64,000 bases of DNA from IMCC2047 sp041395865 (lineage in GTDB: Bacteria > Pseudomonadota > Gammaproteobacteria > Pseudomonadales > IMCC2047). This document shows, one piece after another, positions 8,010 through 16,487 of the stretch. The DNA is taken from contig JAWKZQ010000001.1 in the NCBI GenBank assembly GCA_041395865.1, positions 391,303-455,302 on the forward strand, read 5' to 3'. Numbering within the stretch: the first letter of the stretch is position 1; each line of letters starts with the position of its first letter. The notes below the pieces were generated by a model that was given only the letters and a program-made list of their open reading frames with translations, was not told the origin of the DNA and ran no database searches. A program made the translations under genes and the position numbers.

Positions 8010-9332
8010 ATGACGATTAAACATCCTGGATTGATTGAATCCAAAGTCTTTACCCATGACAAAAACTGGGAAATAGATCGCGCAGCCACAACGGGTATCT
8101 ACGATATCCGCGGTTTCGGTGCCAAGCGCAAAGTTCCTCACTTTGACGACCTGCTGTTCCTGGGCGCCAGTGTGTCACGCTACCCGCTGGAAGGTTACCG
8201 TGAAAAATGTGCTACCGACGTTGTTCTGGGCACACGTTTCGCCAAAAAGCCTCTGCACCTGGATATCCCTATTACGATCGCCGGTATGAGCTTTGGTGCA
8301 TTGAACGCCAATGCGAAAGAGGCTCTGGGTCGTGGTGCGAACAAAATGGGTACTTCCACCACAACGGGTGACGGTGGTATGACACCTGAAGAGCGTGGCC
8401 ACTCCAAAACCCTGGTCTACCAATACCTGCCTTCTCGTTACGGCATGAACCCAGACGATCTGCGTAAAGCGGATGCTATCGAAGTGGTGCTGGGTCAGGG
8501 TGCGAAGCCTGGTGGTGGCGGTATGCTGCTGGGTCAAAAAATTACGGATCGTGTTGCGAAGATGCGTACGCTGCCTAAAGGTGTTGACCAGCGTTCCGCG
8601 TGTCGTCACCCAGACTGGACGGGTCCAGACGATCTGGCCATTAAAATTACTGAGCTGCGTGAAATTACTGACTGGGAAAAGCCAATTTACATTAAAGTGG
8701 GTGCGACCCGTACTTACTACGATTGTAAGCTGGCCGTCAAAGCCGGTGCAGACGTGATCGTGGTTGATGGTATGCAAGGTGGTACGGCTGCAACTCAGGA
8801 TGTATTCATCGAGCATGTAGGTATTCCTACACTGGCAGCGATTCCTCTGGCTGTTAAAGCGCTGCAGGAAATGGGTATGCACCGTAAGGTTCAGTTGATT
8901 GTTTCCGGTGCCATCACTAATGGTGCTGACGTTGCTAAGTGTATGGCACTGGGTGCTGACGCTGTTGCAATTGGTACGGCTGCACTGATCGCTTTGGGTG
9001 ACCAAAACCCTAAATTTGAAGAAGGCTACAACAAGATCGGTTCTTCTGCCGGTTACTACGATGATTACCATGAGGGTCGTGACCCTGCGGGTATCACCAC
9101 ACAGGATCCTGAATTGGCTGCCGGCCTGGACCCTGAACTGGGTGGTCGTCGTATCGCCAACTTCCTGCAGTGTATGGTTCTGGAAGCCCAGACAGTTGCA
9201 CGTGCCTGTGGTAAGTCTCACCTGCACAACCTGGAGCCGGAAGATCTGGTTGCCCTGACAGTGGAAGCTGCGGCGATGGCCCGCGTTCCTCTGGCTGGCA
9301 CTGACTGGATTCCTGGTCAGGACAAGTATTAA
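8010..9332 (+). CDS. mgsC: N-methylglutamate synthase subunit C (FMN-binding glutamate synthase domain, GlxD-like)
   Basis: This is the FMN-binding catalytic subunit (440 residues). It joins methylamine to 2-oxoglutarate and reduces the product to N-methylglutamate, parallel to ammonia addition in glutamate synthase. TIM-barrel FMN-site motifs include GMSFGALNANAKEALGRGA, GQGAKPGGGGML and VVDGMQGGTAATQ, and GADAVAIGTAALIALG lies near the phosphate site. Length matches GlxD-type proteins. TTGAGGAGAG precedes the ATG as a strong ribosome-binding site. It is the last gene of the cluster and is followed by an intrinsic terminator. Codons are strongly biased (Arg CGT, Gly GGT, Leu CTG), as throughout the pathway genes. 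Confidence 0.92.
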   Translation: MTIKHPGLIESKVFTHDKNWEIDRAATTGIYDIRGFGAKRKVPHFDDLLFLGASVSRYPLEGYREKCATDVVLGTRFAKKPLHLDIPITIAGMSFGALNANAKEALGRGANKMGTSTTTGDGGMTPEERGHSKTLVYQYLPSRYGMNPDDLRKADAIEVVLGQGAKPGGGGMLLGQKITDRVAKMRTLPKGVDQRSACRHPDWTGPDDLAIKITELREITDWEKPIYIKVGATRTYYDCKLAVKAGADVIVVDGMQGGTAATQDVFIEHVGIPTLAAIPLAVKALQEMGMHRKVQLIVSGAITNGADVAKCMALGADAVAIGTAALIALGDQNPKFEEGYNKIGSSAGYYDDYHEGRDPAGITTQDPELAAGLDPELGGRRIANFLQCMVLEAQTVARACGKSHLHNLEPEDLVALTVEAAAMARVPLAGTDWIPGQDKY

Positions 9333-9380
9333 TTAACACTTGGTAACTGCCGAAAGCCGGCAATTGCAAAAGTTAATTGA

Positions 9381-9409
9381 AAAAGCCCGCACTATGCGGG
9401 CTTTTTTTT
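9381..9409 (+). terminator. Intrinsic terminator after mgsC
   Basis: AAAAGCCCGC (9381-9390) pairs with GCGGGCTTTT (9396-9405) over an ACTAT loop, and the T-run continues to 9409. The stem is GC-rich next to the loop and the T-tract is uninterrupted, so this is a textbook rho-independent terminator. It separates the methylamine cluster from putA. The flanking A-run means it could also act weakly on the opposite strand. Confidence 0.92.
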
Positions 9410-9438
9410 ACCTGCCATTTGGTTGTTTTTCAGTTAGC

Positions 9439-9468
9439 TCGACCTTTATTTACGGCCAACGCTATACT
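9439..9468 (+). promoter_or_regulatory. Possible sigma-70 promoter of putA
   Basis: TCGACC (9439-9444) and TATACT (9463-9468) are separated by 18 bases, and putA starts 33 bases after the -10 box. The -35 box matches the consensus at four of six positions. Position just after the terminator supports a new transcription unit here. Confidence 0.4.
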
Positions 9469-9501
9469 TTTCGGTAGGAGACAGGGAGTGGAGTTTAAGC
9501 C

Positions 9502-12500
9502 ATGACAAACGATCCGCTGACAATAGACGCCCGTACGTATGACGCTGCAATGGATAACCTGAGCGAAGATGTTCATGCCTATTTCCTCGCCGATGAGCAG
9601 GCGGTCGTCGAATCTTTGCTGGAAAAGGCGACAATGTCGCCGGATCAGGTTCATGAGGCGCAACAGTTTGCCACAAACCTGATTGAGTCGATCAGAAGCC
9701 GGCTTTCCAAGGCGACGGGGTTGCATGCATTGCTGAGTTATTATGACTTGTCCTCCCGTGAAGGGATTGTCTTAATGTGCCTGGCCGAGGCGTTGTTACG
9801 AATCCCTGACGATGACACCGTGGATGCCTTGATAGCGGATAAGCTGGCCAGCGGCCAGTGGCATCAGCATTTAGGGAAGAGTGAATCTTTTTTTGTTAAC
9901 GCCTCAACCTGGGCGCTGCTGTTAACGGGACGGCTGCTCAAACCGAAGGAGCTGGATAGCCAGACCCCCGAGTCATTTTTTTCCGGTATAGCTGAGCGTA
10001 TGGAAGAGTCGGTGTTGAGGGCCGCAATTCGTCATGCGATGCGTATCATTGCCGAGCAGTATGTGTTGGGCGCAGATATCCGCGATGCTTTGCAGCGAAG
10101 TCAGCGTGACGGACGCCAGGACTATCGGTATTCGTTTGATATGTTGGGGGAAGCCGCATTAACGAGCCATGATGCCTCCCGCTACCAACAGGCATACCTG
10201 GAGGCCATCCAGGCAATCGGAGATTTGGTGGACCACAGTCAACCGATTATGGCCCGCCATAGTATCTCCATCAAACTGTCCGCGTTATTTCCCCGTTATG
10301 AGTTCAGCCAGTGGCCGCAGGCTGAAAACGCCTTAACAGAGACCCTGCTGCTTTTGGCTGGGGCTGCCAGGGAAGCAGGTGTTGCGGTGACTGTCGATGC
10401 CGAGGAAGCCGATCGCCTGGCAATGTCACTACGCATCTTTGCCCGGGTTTTCTCTGATCAGGCACTTGCTGGCTGGGGCGGTTTGGGATTGGCTGTGCAG
10501 GCTTACCAAAAAAGAGCATTACCCGTGCTGGCGTTCCTGAATGAGTTGGCCGCTCGCGAAGGCAAACAAATTCCGGTCAGGTTGGTGAAGGGGGCCTACT
10601 GGGATACGGAAATTAAGCGGGCCCAGCAGCAGGGACTCAGGGACTACCCGGTTTTTACCCGAAAAAATAATACCGATCTTTCTTACCTGGCCTGTGCCCG
10701 CTACCTGCTGGATAGTTCGGTTAACCTCTATCCGCAGTTTGCGACCCATAATGCCTATACGTTAGCCAGTATTGTGAAACTTGGTGAGGGCAAGCGTTAC
10801 GAGTTCCAACGGCTGCAGGGCATGGGCGAGGAGCTTTACAGTGAGGTGCTGGAAACCCACCGGCTTGAGGTGCCCTGCCGGATTTATGCACCCGTCGGCG
10901 TACACGCGGATTTGCTGCCCTACCTGGTGAGAAGGTTGTTGGAAAACGGTGCCAATACGTCTTTTATCAACCAGCTGGCCCACCCTGACGAACCCGTGGA
11001 GCAGATGGTGATAGATCCGGTAGCGCGCGCACGGGCGCTCGAAGGAGATTTTCGTCACCCCGATGTTCCGATTCCTCAAAAGCTGTTCGGCTGCGAACGG
11101 CTCAATTCGTATGGGGTTAACTTTCACGATGCCTGTGAAGTAAAAGCATTGCTGGATGATCTGCAGCCTTATCTTGAGGCGAGTTTTCATCAGCAGCCGA
11201 TGATCGGCGGGCAACAAATATCCGCTGAGTCGCAGCCTGTCAGTAATCCGGCAGATACCGGTAAAGTGGTGGGTTATGTCGAAATCCTCGGAAGGGACCA
11301 GGTCTGTGACCTGAAGCAGGCCATTGACATTGCCTATGCCGGGTGGGAACAGTGGTGTGACACAGCTGTGAACGTCAGGGCTGAATGTTTATTAAAAGCC
11401 GCTGATCTGTTTGAAATGCACCAGGCCGAACTGATTGCGATGTGTGTGAAGGAGGCCGGGAAAAACCTGCGTGATAGCCAGGCGGAAATTCGTGAAGCGG
11501 TGGATTTTTTGCGCTATTACGCGGTATCTGCGAAGCAGCTCTTCGCAGAGCCGCTACAATTGCCGGGCTTCACAGGTGAAACCAATGCCTTGAGTTTCAA
11601 GGGACGTGGAATTTTTGCCTGTATCAGTCCGTGGAATTTTCCCGTGGCTATTTTCTGTGGTCAGATTGCAGCGGCACTGGTGGCGGGTAACTCCGTATTG
11701 GCAAAGCCTGCCTCGGCGGCTTGCCTGGTGGCCGGCAAAGTCGTTGAGCTGTTTTACGAAGCGGGCGTGCCGGCAACCGTGCTGCAGTTTGTGCCCGCTA
11801 AAGCCGATGTGTTTTCGGAAACAGTGCTCACCGATGCGCGTGTGGCCGGAGTTGCGTTTACCGGCTCAACGCAAACAGCGTGGGAGATTAACCGTGCCCT
11901 GGCTGCCAGAGAGGCGCCGATCGCAACCTTGGTCGCGGAAACCGGTGGGCAAAATGCGATGTTGGCGGACAGTTCCACATTGCCTGAGCAGCTGGTTAAG
12001 GATGTGTTGCAATCGTCATTCAATAGCGCCGGGCAGCGCTGTTCAGCCCTCCGGGTTTTGTATGTGCAGGAGGAGATTGCCACTCGTGTCATCGAATTGA
12101 TAACAGGGGCAATGGAGCAACTGCAAATGGGGGACCCATGCGATCCGCAAACGGATGTCGGCCCCGTTATCAGTGCGGATGCAAAGCATAAACTTGAGGC
12201 GCATATCCGGCGCTGGAAAGAGCAGGGGCGGTTGCTGTATCAATGTCCGTTGCCGCAAACCTGTAAAGTGGGAAACTTTGTTGCTCCGGCATTGATAGAA
12301 CTATCTGGTATTGAGCAACTGGAGGCGGAAAATTTTGGGCCTGTGTTGCATTTGGTGCGCTACAGTGCGAGCCAGTTGGAAGCGGTGCTGGATGCCATCA
12401 AAGGTACCAATTACGGACTGACCTTTGGCGTGCACAGCCGTATTGAGCAGCGTGTGGCGGCGATTTGTGAAAAAATGCCAGTCGGTAACCTCTATGTAAA

Positions 12501-12678
12501 CCGGGATATGGTCGGCGCTGTTGTTGGGGTACAGCCTTTCGGTGGGTGCCGGTTTTCAGGAACCGGACCAAAGGCTGGCGGCCCTCACTATCTGCTTGCT
12601 TTTGCGAGTGAACAGACCCTGACCACCAATACTGCCGCAGCAGGTGGAAACGCGCTGCTACTGGGGCAGCTTAAGTAG
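9502..12678 (+). CDS. putA: Bifunctional proline dehydrogenase / L-glutamate-gamma-semialdehyde dehydrogenase
   Basis: PutA (1058 residues) oxidises proline to glutamate in two steps. An FAD-dependent proline dehydrogenase barrel (about residues 180-470) carries SIKLSALFPRYE, RLVKGAYWD and FATHNAYT. It is followed by an NAD-dependent aldehyde dehydrogenase (about 560-1030) with Glu813 in ETGGQN and the catalytic Cys847 in AGQRCSALR. The protein starts close to the proline dehydrogenase helical arm and has no N-terminal ribbon-helix-helix, so it should be an enzyme only and not a repressor. It ends soon after the aldehyde dehydrogenase, unlike the longer type B proteins. No putP permease lies next to it. 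Codon use is less biased than in mgsC. Confidence 0.96.
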   Translation: MTNDPLTIDARTYDAAMDNLSEDVHAYFLADEQAVVESLLEKATMSPDQVHEAQQFATNLIESIRSRLSKATGLHALLSYYDLSSREGIVLMCLAEALLRIPDDDTVDALIADKLASGQWHQHLGKSESFFVNASTWALLLTGRLLKPKELDSQTPESFFSGIAERMEESVLRAAIRHAMRIIAEQYVLGADIRDALQRSQRDGRQDYRYSFDMLGEAALTSHDASRYQQAYLEAIQAIGDLVDHSQPIMARHSISIKLSALFPRYEFSQWPQAENALTETLLLLAGAAREAGVAVTVDAEEADRLAMSLRIFARVFSDQALAGWGGLGLAVQAYQKRALPVLAFLNELAAREGKQIPVRLVKGAYWDTEIKRAQQQGLRDYPVFTRKNNTDLSYLACARYLLDSSVNLYPQFATHNAYTLASIVKLGEGKRYEFQRLQGMGEELYSEVLETHRLEVPCRIYAPVGVHADLLPYLVRRLLENGANTSFINQLAHPDEPVEQMVIDPVARARALEGDFRHPDVPIPQKLFGCERLNSYGVNFHDACEVKALLDDLQPYLEASFHQQPMIGGQQISAESQPVSNPADTGKVVGYVEILGRDQVCDLKQAIDIAYAGWEQWCDTAVNVRAECLLKAADLFEMHQAELIAMCVKEAGKNLRDSQAEIREAVDFLRYYAVSAKQLFAEPLQLPGFTGETNALSFKGRGIFACISPWNFPVAIFCGQIAAALVAGNSVLAKPASAACLVAGKVVELFYEAGVPATVLQFVPAKADVFSETVLTDARVAGVAFTGSTQTAWEINRALAAREAPIATLVAETGGQNAMLADSSTLPEQLVKDVLQSSFNSAGQRCSALRVLYVQEEIATRVIELITGAMEQLQMGDPCDPQTDVGPVISADAKHKLEAHIRRWKEQGRLLYQCPLPQTCKVGNFVAPALIELSGIEQLEAENFGPVLHLVRYSASQLEAVLDAIKGTNYGLTFGVHSRIEQRVAAICEKMPVGNLYVNRDMVGAVVGVQPFGGCRFSGTGPKAGGPHYLLAFASEQTLTTNTAAAGGNALLLGQLK

Positions 12679-12707
12679 TGTAAAGTGGCGGAGCCCCGTG
12701 TAATAAT

Positions 12708-12724
12708 GGGCGCTTGCGCCCTTT
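12708..12724 (+). terminator. Weak terminator-like hairpin after putA
   Basis: GGGCGC (12708-12713) pairs with GCGCCC (12716-12721), realistically as a 5-base stem with a CTTG loop, followed by only TTT. With so short a T-run, read-through from putA into the response-regulator gene is likely. Confidence 0.35.
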
Positions 12725-12752
12725 GTGCTAATAATAATTTTGGCGAAAGATA

Positions 12753-13421
12753 ATGGATATTCTAATTGCCGATGACCACGACCTGGTTATTTCAGGTTTG
12801 ATAGGTGCACTTGAAAGCGCCTTCAATAATGCCAGCTTTTCTCTGGCCCATGATGCGGCCGAAGTTTTCCGGTTACTCACCCAAAAGCGGGACTATGATA
12901 TTGCCCTGGTTGATTTAAAAATGCCGGGAATGGACGGTTTTGCCTTCCTGCAGCAGTTATGCGACCAGTATCCGGAGTTAACGGTAGCGGTTATATCAGG
13001 CAGTGATGACTCGGCAACGATTAAAAAAGCCATTTCCATGGGGGTCTCGGGGTTTATCCCCAAAAGTGTTTCTCAGGATACCCTGGTCAATGCGGTTGCG
13101 CTGATGTTGAGGGGTGACATCTTCCTGCCGACCCATATCTTAACCCGAGAGGCGTCTAATTTGCCCGAAGACGCCCCGCCGCCGGTGGACTTGCAAAACG
13201 CTTATGAGGTATTGACGGACCGGCAAAGAGAAATTTTGCTGCTGCTTGGCGATGGTCAGAGTAACAAGGAAATCGCGCGCCAACTTGAGTTATCTGAAAA
13301 TACAATTAAGGTTCATGTCAGCGGTATCTTGCGCGCGCTTAAGTTACGGAATCGAACCCAAGCCGGCGTAATTGGTGAGAAGTTCAAGCAGAATTTTGAG
13401 CCTGATATCCCAAGTGAATAA
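12753..13421 (+). CDS. NarL/LuxR-family response regulator
   Basis: This 222-residue protein has an N-terminal receiver with acidic pocket ADDHD near residues 6-10, phosphoacceptor Asp54 (LVDLKMPGMDG) and a conserved Lys in GFIPKS. A C-terminal LuxR-type helix-turn-helix (about 150-210) contains LTDRQREILLLL and NKEIARQLELSENTIKVHV. It should bind DNA after phosphorylation. The likely donor is the hybrid kinase encoded three genes downstream on the same strand, which carries its own receiver and a histidine transfer domain. Target genes cannot be read from the sequence; putA, 74 bases upstream, and the adjacent receptor genes are natural candidates. Confidence 0.93.
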   Translation: MDILIADDHDLVISGLIGALESAFNNASFSLAHDAAEVFRLLTQKRDYDIALVDLKMPGMDGFAFLQQLCDQYPELTVAVISGSDDSATIKKAISMGVSGFIPKSVSQDTLVNAVALMLRGDIFLPTHILTREASNLPEDAPPPVDLQNAYEVLTDRQREILLLLGDGQSNKEIARQLELSENTIKVHVSGILRALKLRNRTQAGVIGEKFKQNFEPDIPSE

Positions 13422-13466
13422 CAGGGCTTGATCAAGGCGATGGAATGCAAAGGAAAAGGCACATTG

Positions 13467-14459
13467 ATGAGCCTGCTGTTTAAACGGATTATCTGGGGCG
13501 TTTGCTGCCTGTTGTTATCGGTTGGAACGAGCCATGGGCAGGAACAAACCCGGATCGTTTTATTGCTTTCCGGGGATTCGAACCCCTATCAGGAAGTCGT
13601 TGCCGGGATACGCTCCGCACTTGGTAAAAAAGCGGGCGATGTAAGTCTCGAGACAGTTTCCCTGCAAAGTGTCGCCGAAACCGGGCTTGCCGGCTTGGAT
13701 GAGATTGACCTGCTGGTGGCAGTCGGTACCCGCGCTACGGGATTTGCCCTGGCGCAGCCCCTTGATGTGCCGGTGTTTTCAACCTTTGTGACGCGCAGCA
13801 GCCTGGTAGCCGCGGCTGCCGATAGCCGCACTCCCGGCGTACAGTTTCCTGAAGGCCTTCATTCTGCAATTGTTCTCGACCAGCCTGCAACCCGGGTTGT
13901 CGCTCTGACACGACTTATTGCCCCGCAAGCCAAACGCCTGGGCACGGTGGTCAATAACTCTGCGACGAATCGCCTTGAAGAGTTTAAGGCTGCTGTCGCT
14001 CAACAGCACTTGTCACTGACCTCCGCGATGTTACTGGAGGATAGCAATCCAATCCGAGATCTGAAGCAGGTCTTTGCTGAAAGCGATGCGTTTGTGGTTA
14101 TTCCGGATGTGTCCAGTTTTAACAGTAAAACGGCCAAGTGGATACTCTTTCTCAGCTATCGTCACCGAATACCGGTGATTGGCTATTCACAAAAATATAC
14201 CGAGGCTGGGGCGGCCATATCGCTTTTCACGGAACCCGACCAGGTCGGACGTGATACCGGTGAACAGATTCTGGGATTTCTAAAGCATGGTCATGCTGGA
14301 AATCCTCAAAACGTGGTTCGTTATCCCCGTTATTTCAGCTTAGCCGTGAATCCCACTGTGATGGATTCCCTGGGGTTGGAGCCACAGACGATTGCTGAGC
14401 TGAAGCAGCGTTTATTGCAGTTAGAAAGCGTCGTTCAAAGGGAGGCAGAAAGTGAGTAA
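13467..14459 (+). CDS. Periplasmic substrate-binding protein, ABC_sub_bind (PF04392)-like
   Basis: This protein (330 residues) begins with a signal peptide (MSLLFKRIIWG, a hydrophobic core, then SHGQ). Its body resembles the ABC transporter substrate-binding family PF04392: a first lobe with VLLLSGDSNPYQEVVAGI, and later GYSQKYTEAGAAISLF and GQQI-like GEQILGFL. No cysteine lies in a lipobox, so it is probably soluble. ATG at 13467 was chosen because it starts the signal peptide and has AAGGAAAAGG upstream; a TTG at 13428 is in frame but adds charged residues before the signal. No permease or ATPase gene is nearby. It overlaps the receptor gene by 8 bases, so a role in ligand sensing together with the receptor and kinase is inferred. 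Confidence 0.75.
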   Translation: MSLLFKRIIWGVCCLLLSVGTSHGQEQTRIVLLLSGDSNPYQEVVAGIRSALGKKAGDVSLETVSLQSVAETGLAGLDEIDLLVAVGTRATGFALAQPLDVPVFSTFVTRSSLVAAAADSRTPGVQFPEGLHSAIVLDQPATRVVALTRLIAPQAKRLGTVVNNSATNRLEEFKAAVAQQHLSLTSAMLLEDSNPIRDLKQVFAESDAFVVIPDVSSFNSKTAKWILFLSYRHRIPVIGYSQKYTEAGAAISLFTEPDQVGRDTGEQILGFLKHGHAGNPQNVVRYPRYFSLAVNPTVMDSLGLEPQTIAELKQRLLQLESVVQREAESE

Positions 14460-16467
14460 ATGGTTTTTCCTGGTGGTGGTTTTGGCAGTGAGCGTTCCTT
14501 CTGCCAATGCCGGGATGACAGAGGCCGACCTGTTTGCAGATGTGCCTGTGGTGAATGGAGCGACCCGTTTACAACAGCGGGCAACAGAAGTGCCGGTATC
14601 GGTGAGCATTATTGATCGTGAAATGATTCGAGCTTCCGGTGCGACGGAGGTGGCGCACCTGATGCGGCTCGTGCCGGGATTCCAGAGCTATTCTGTTTTA
14701 GGCAACCAGCTGGGGCTTTCTTCACGGGCGTTATCAACCGATTTTCCGGGGCATCTTGAGGTTAGGGTCAACGGCCGTTCTGTGTACGAGCCTGCTTTTT
14801 CGACGGTTGTCTGGTCGTCATTGGGTATTGATATCAAGGATATTGATTATATCGAGGTCATACGCGGCTCTAATACGCCCGCCTATGGGTCAAATGCTTT
14901 TTCGGGCGCCATTAATATTGTGACGCTGGACTCATTGAACAGCCCAGAGGTTTCGCTGCGGGCAGTGGCGGGCAGTATTGATACGCGCGAATTCAGTGCG
15001 AGTCACGCGGGGTCTACGAAGCACTTTAATTATCTTGTGTCTGTGTTATCGCGCGAGAATAGCGGCTTTCCCGCCCTCGATGAACCGAAAACCGGGCCCT
15101 GGCCGACGCACACGGTTAAAGATGATATGCGTACCCGCCAATTCCGGTTGCAGGGGCTATACACGCCTACGCTGGATGACGAGATACGCATCGCCATTGG
15201 TGTCGGAGAAGACAACCTAAGACTGCCCGAGAACGATGTCAGAGGGTATCACAACCGGGAGTTCGACAGTCATTTCCAGCAGGTAAGTTGGAAGCACGCC
15301 CTGGATAACGGTAATGTAACCTTGGATTTTTATCATAACTACCTGAGTATCAAAGATGATACGGTGCTTGGGCGTTTTTCCGAACTGATTGGTGTACCCC
15401 CTGCGCTTGCAGGCTTTCCTGGCCAGACAGACGAGGTCTTGCTTGGGGATATCCGCGATGGTTTATCGGAGCGTTACCATCTGGAGCTTCAGCATACCTT
15501 TGATGTGGCGCAACAGCTGCAAATGGTCTGGGGCGGTGCATTTCGAGTTGATCGATTGGGGAGCCGCTTCCTGATCGGTGATGATGACATTATTTCGGTG
15601 GAGCAGTATCAACTGTTTGCCAACGCCGACTGGCGCTTTCACCCCCAATGGAACATGAATGCCGGAGTGATGCTGGAGCATAACAGTTTGGTCGGAACCT
15701 TTGCATCCCCGCGGGTCGGCATCAACTATCAATGGACCCGTTCCCAGACGGTGAGGCTTAGCGGAACCATCGGTAAACGCACGCCGTCGCTGTTAAGCGT
15801 TTATCAGGACACGGCGGTGACTTTTTCGGATGGAACGGTGATTGACCAAGTAGGTGGAACTGACGGTGAAGCCAACGAAGAACGTGTCGATCTGCTGGAG
15901 TTAGGTTACCTGGGTTATTTTCTCGATGGCGCCTTGAGCCTGGATGTGCGCGTGTTTCATGAAAGATTGCGCGATGCCCGTTACACCCCGGATGCACCAG
16001 CGAATGATTTGGATGGCGAGCAAAATCTTTGGCGCAACGGGTTGCGTTGGGATACCGATGGCTTTGAAGCGCAGCTGCAGTACAGACCGAGCCGCAAGTG
16101 GTTGTTGAGCTGGCAATACGCCTACCTGGATTTGGATGGTGTCTGGGAGGAGCCTGGTGACCCAGATGATCTGGGAAATCATTTGCCGACTCATAATACC
16201 AGTCTGCTCTTGGCCTACAGGCCAACGCCAGACTGGGAATTAAGCGGTACCGTCTACCACACCTCAAAAATGGAATGGACGGGGGGTGACGAAGTGGATG
16301 ACATAACCCGAACGGATTTGCGATTGGCCAGGCAATTGAGGCTGGGCAACTGGCAGGGAGAGATGGAGGTGCTGGTTCACAATGCCTTTGGTGATTACGT
16401 CGATTACGATGATGAGAACATCTTTGAGCGGCGGGTTTTCCTTAGAGTGCAGTTTGACTTGAATTAA
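14452..16467 (+). CDS. TonB-dependent outer-membrane receptor
   Basis: This 671-residue protein has a signal peptide with a predicted cut after SANA (residue 20), a plug domain (about 45-160; VSIIDREMIRASGA, VEVIRG-like IEVIRGSNTPAYGSNAFSGAINI) and a C-terminal beta barrel ending in a strand (VFLRVQFDLN). A PVV near residue 28 may act as the TonB box. The start is GTG with GGAGG upstream, and the gene overlaps the binding-protein gene by 8 bases. Ligand specificity cannot be read. The receptor is on the small side and lacks an N-terminal signalling domain of the FecA type, so any signal should run through the neighbouring binding protein and kinase and not through an anti-sigma factor. Confidence 0.9.
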   Translation: MSKWFFLVVVLAVSVPSANAGMTEADLFADVPVVNGATRLQQRATEVPVSVSIIDREMIRASGATEVAHLMRLVPGFQSYSVLGNQLGLSSRALSTDFPGHLEVRVNGRSVYEPAFSTVVWSSLGIDIKDIDYIEVIRGSNTPAYGSNAFSGAINIVTLDSLNSPEVSLRAVAGSIDTREFSASHAGSTKHFNYLVSVLSRENSGFPALDEPKTGPWPTHTVKDDMRTRQFRLQGLYTPTLDDEIRIAIGVGEDNLRLPENDVRGYHNREFDSHFQQVSWKHALDNGNVTLDFYHNYLSIKDDTVLGRFSELIGVPPALAGFPGQTDEVLLGDIRDGLSERYHLELQHTFDVAQQLQMVWGGAFRVDRLGSRFLIGDDDIISVEQYQLFANADWRFHPQWNMNAGVMLEHNSLVGTFASPRVGINYQWTRSQTVRLSGTIGKRTPSLLSVYQDTAVTFSDGTVIDQVGGTDGEANEERVDLLELGYLGYFLDGALSLDVRVFHERLRDARYTPDAPANDLDGEQNLWRNGLRWDTDGFEAQLQYRPSRKWLLSWQYAYLDLDGVWEEPGDPDDLGNHLPTHNTSLLLAYRPTPDWELSGTVYHTSKMEWTGGDEVDDITRTDLRLARQLRLGNWQGEMEVLVHNAFGDYVDYDDENIFERRVFLRVQFDLN

Positions 16468-16487
16468 CGGGTGTCAGTGTAACGGTT

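Noticed and set aside
6864..8141. 425-codon minus-strand frame opposite mgsA and mgsB
   Set aside because: It spans two well-supported genes and their gap, has no ribosome-binding site and no recognisable domain.
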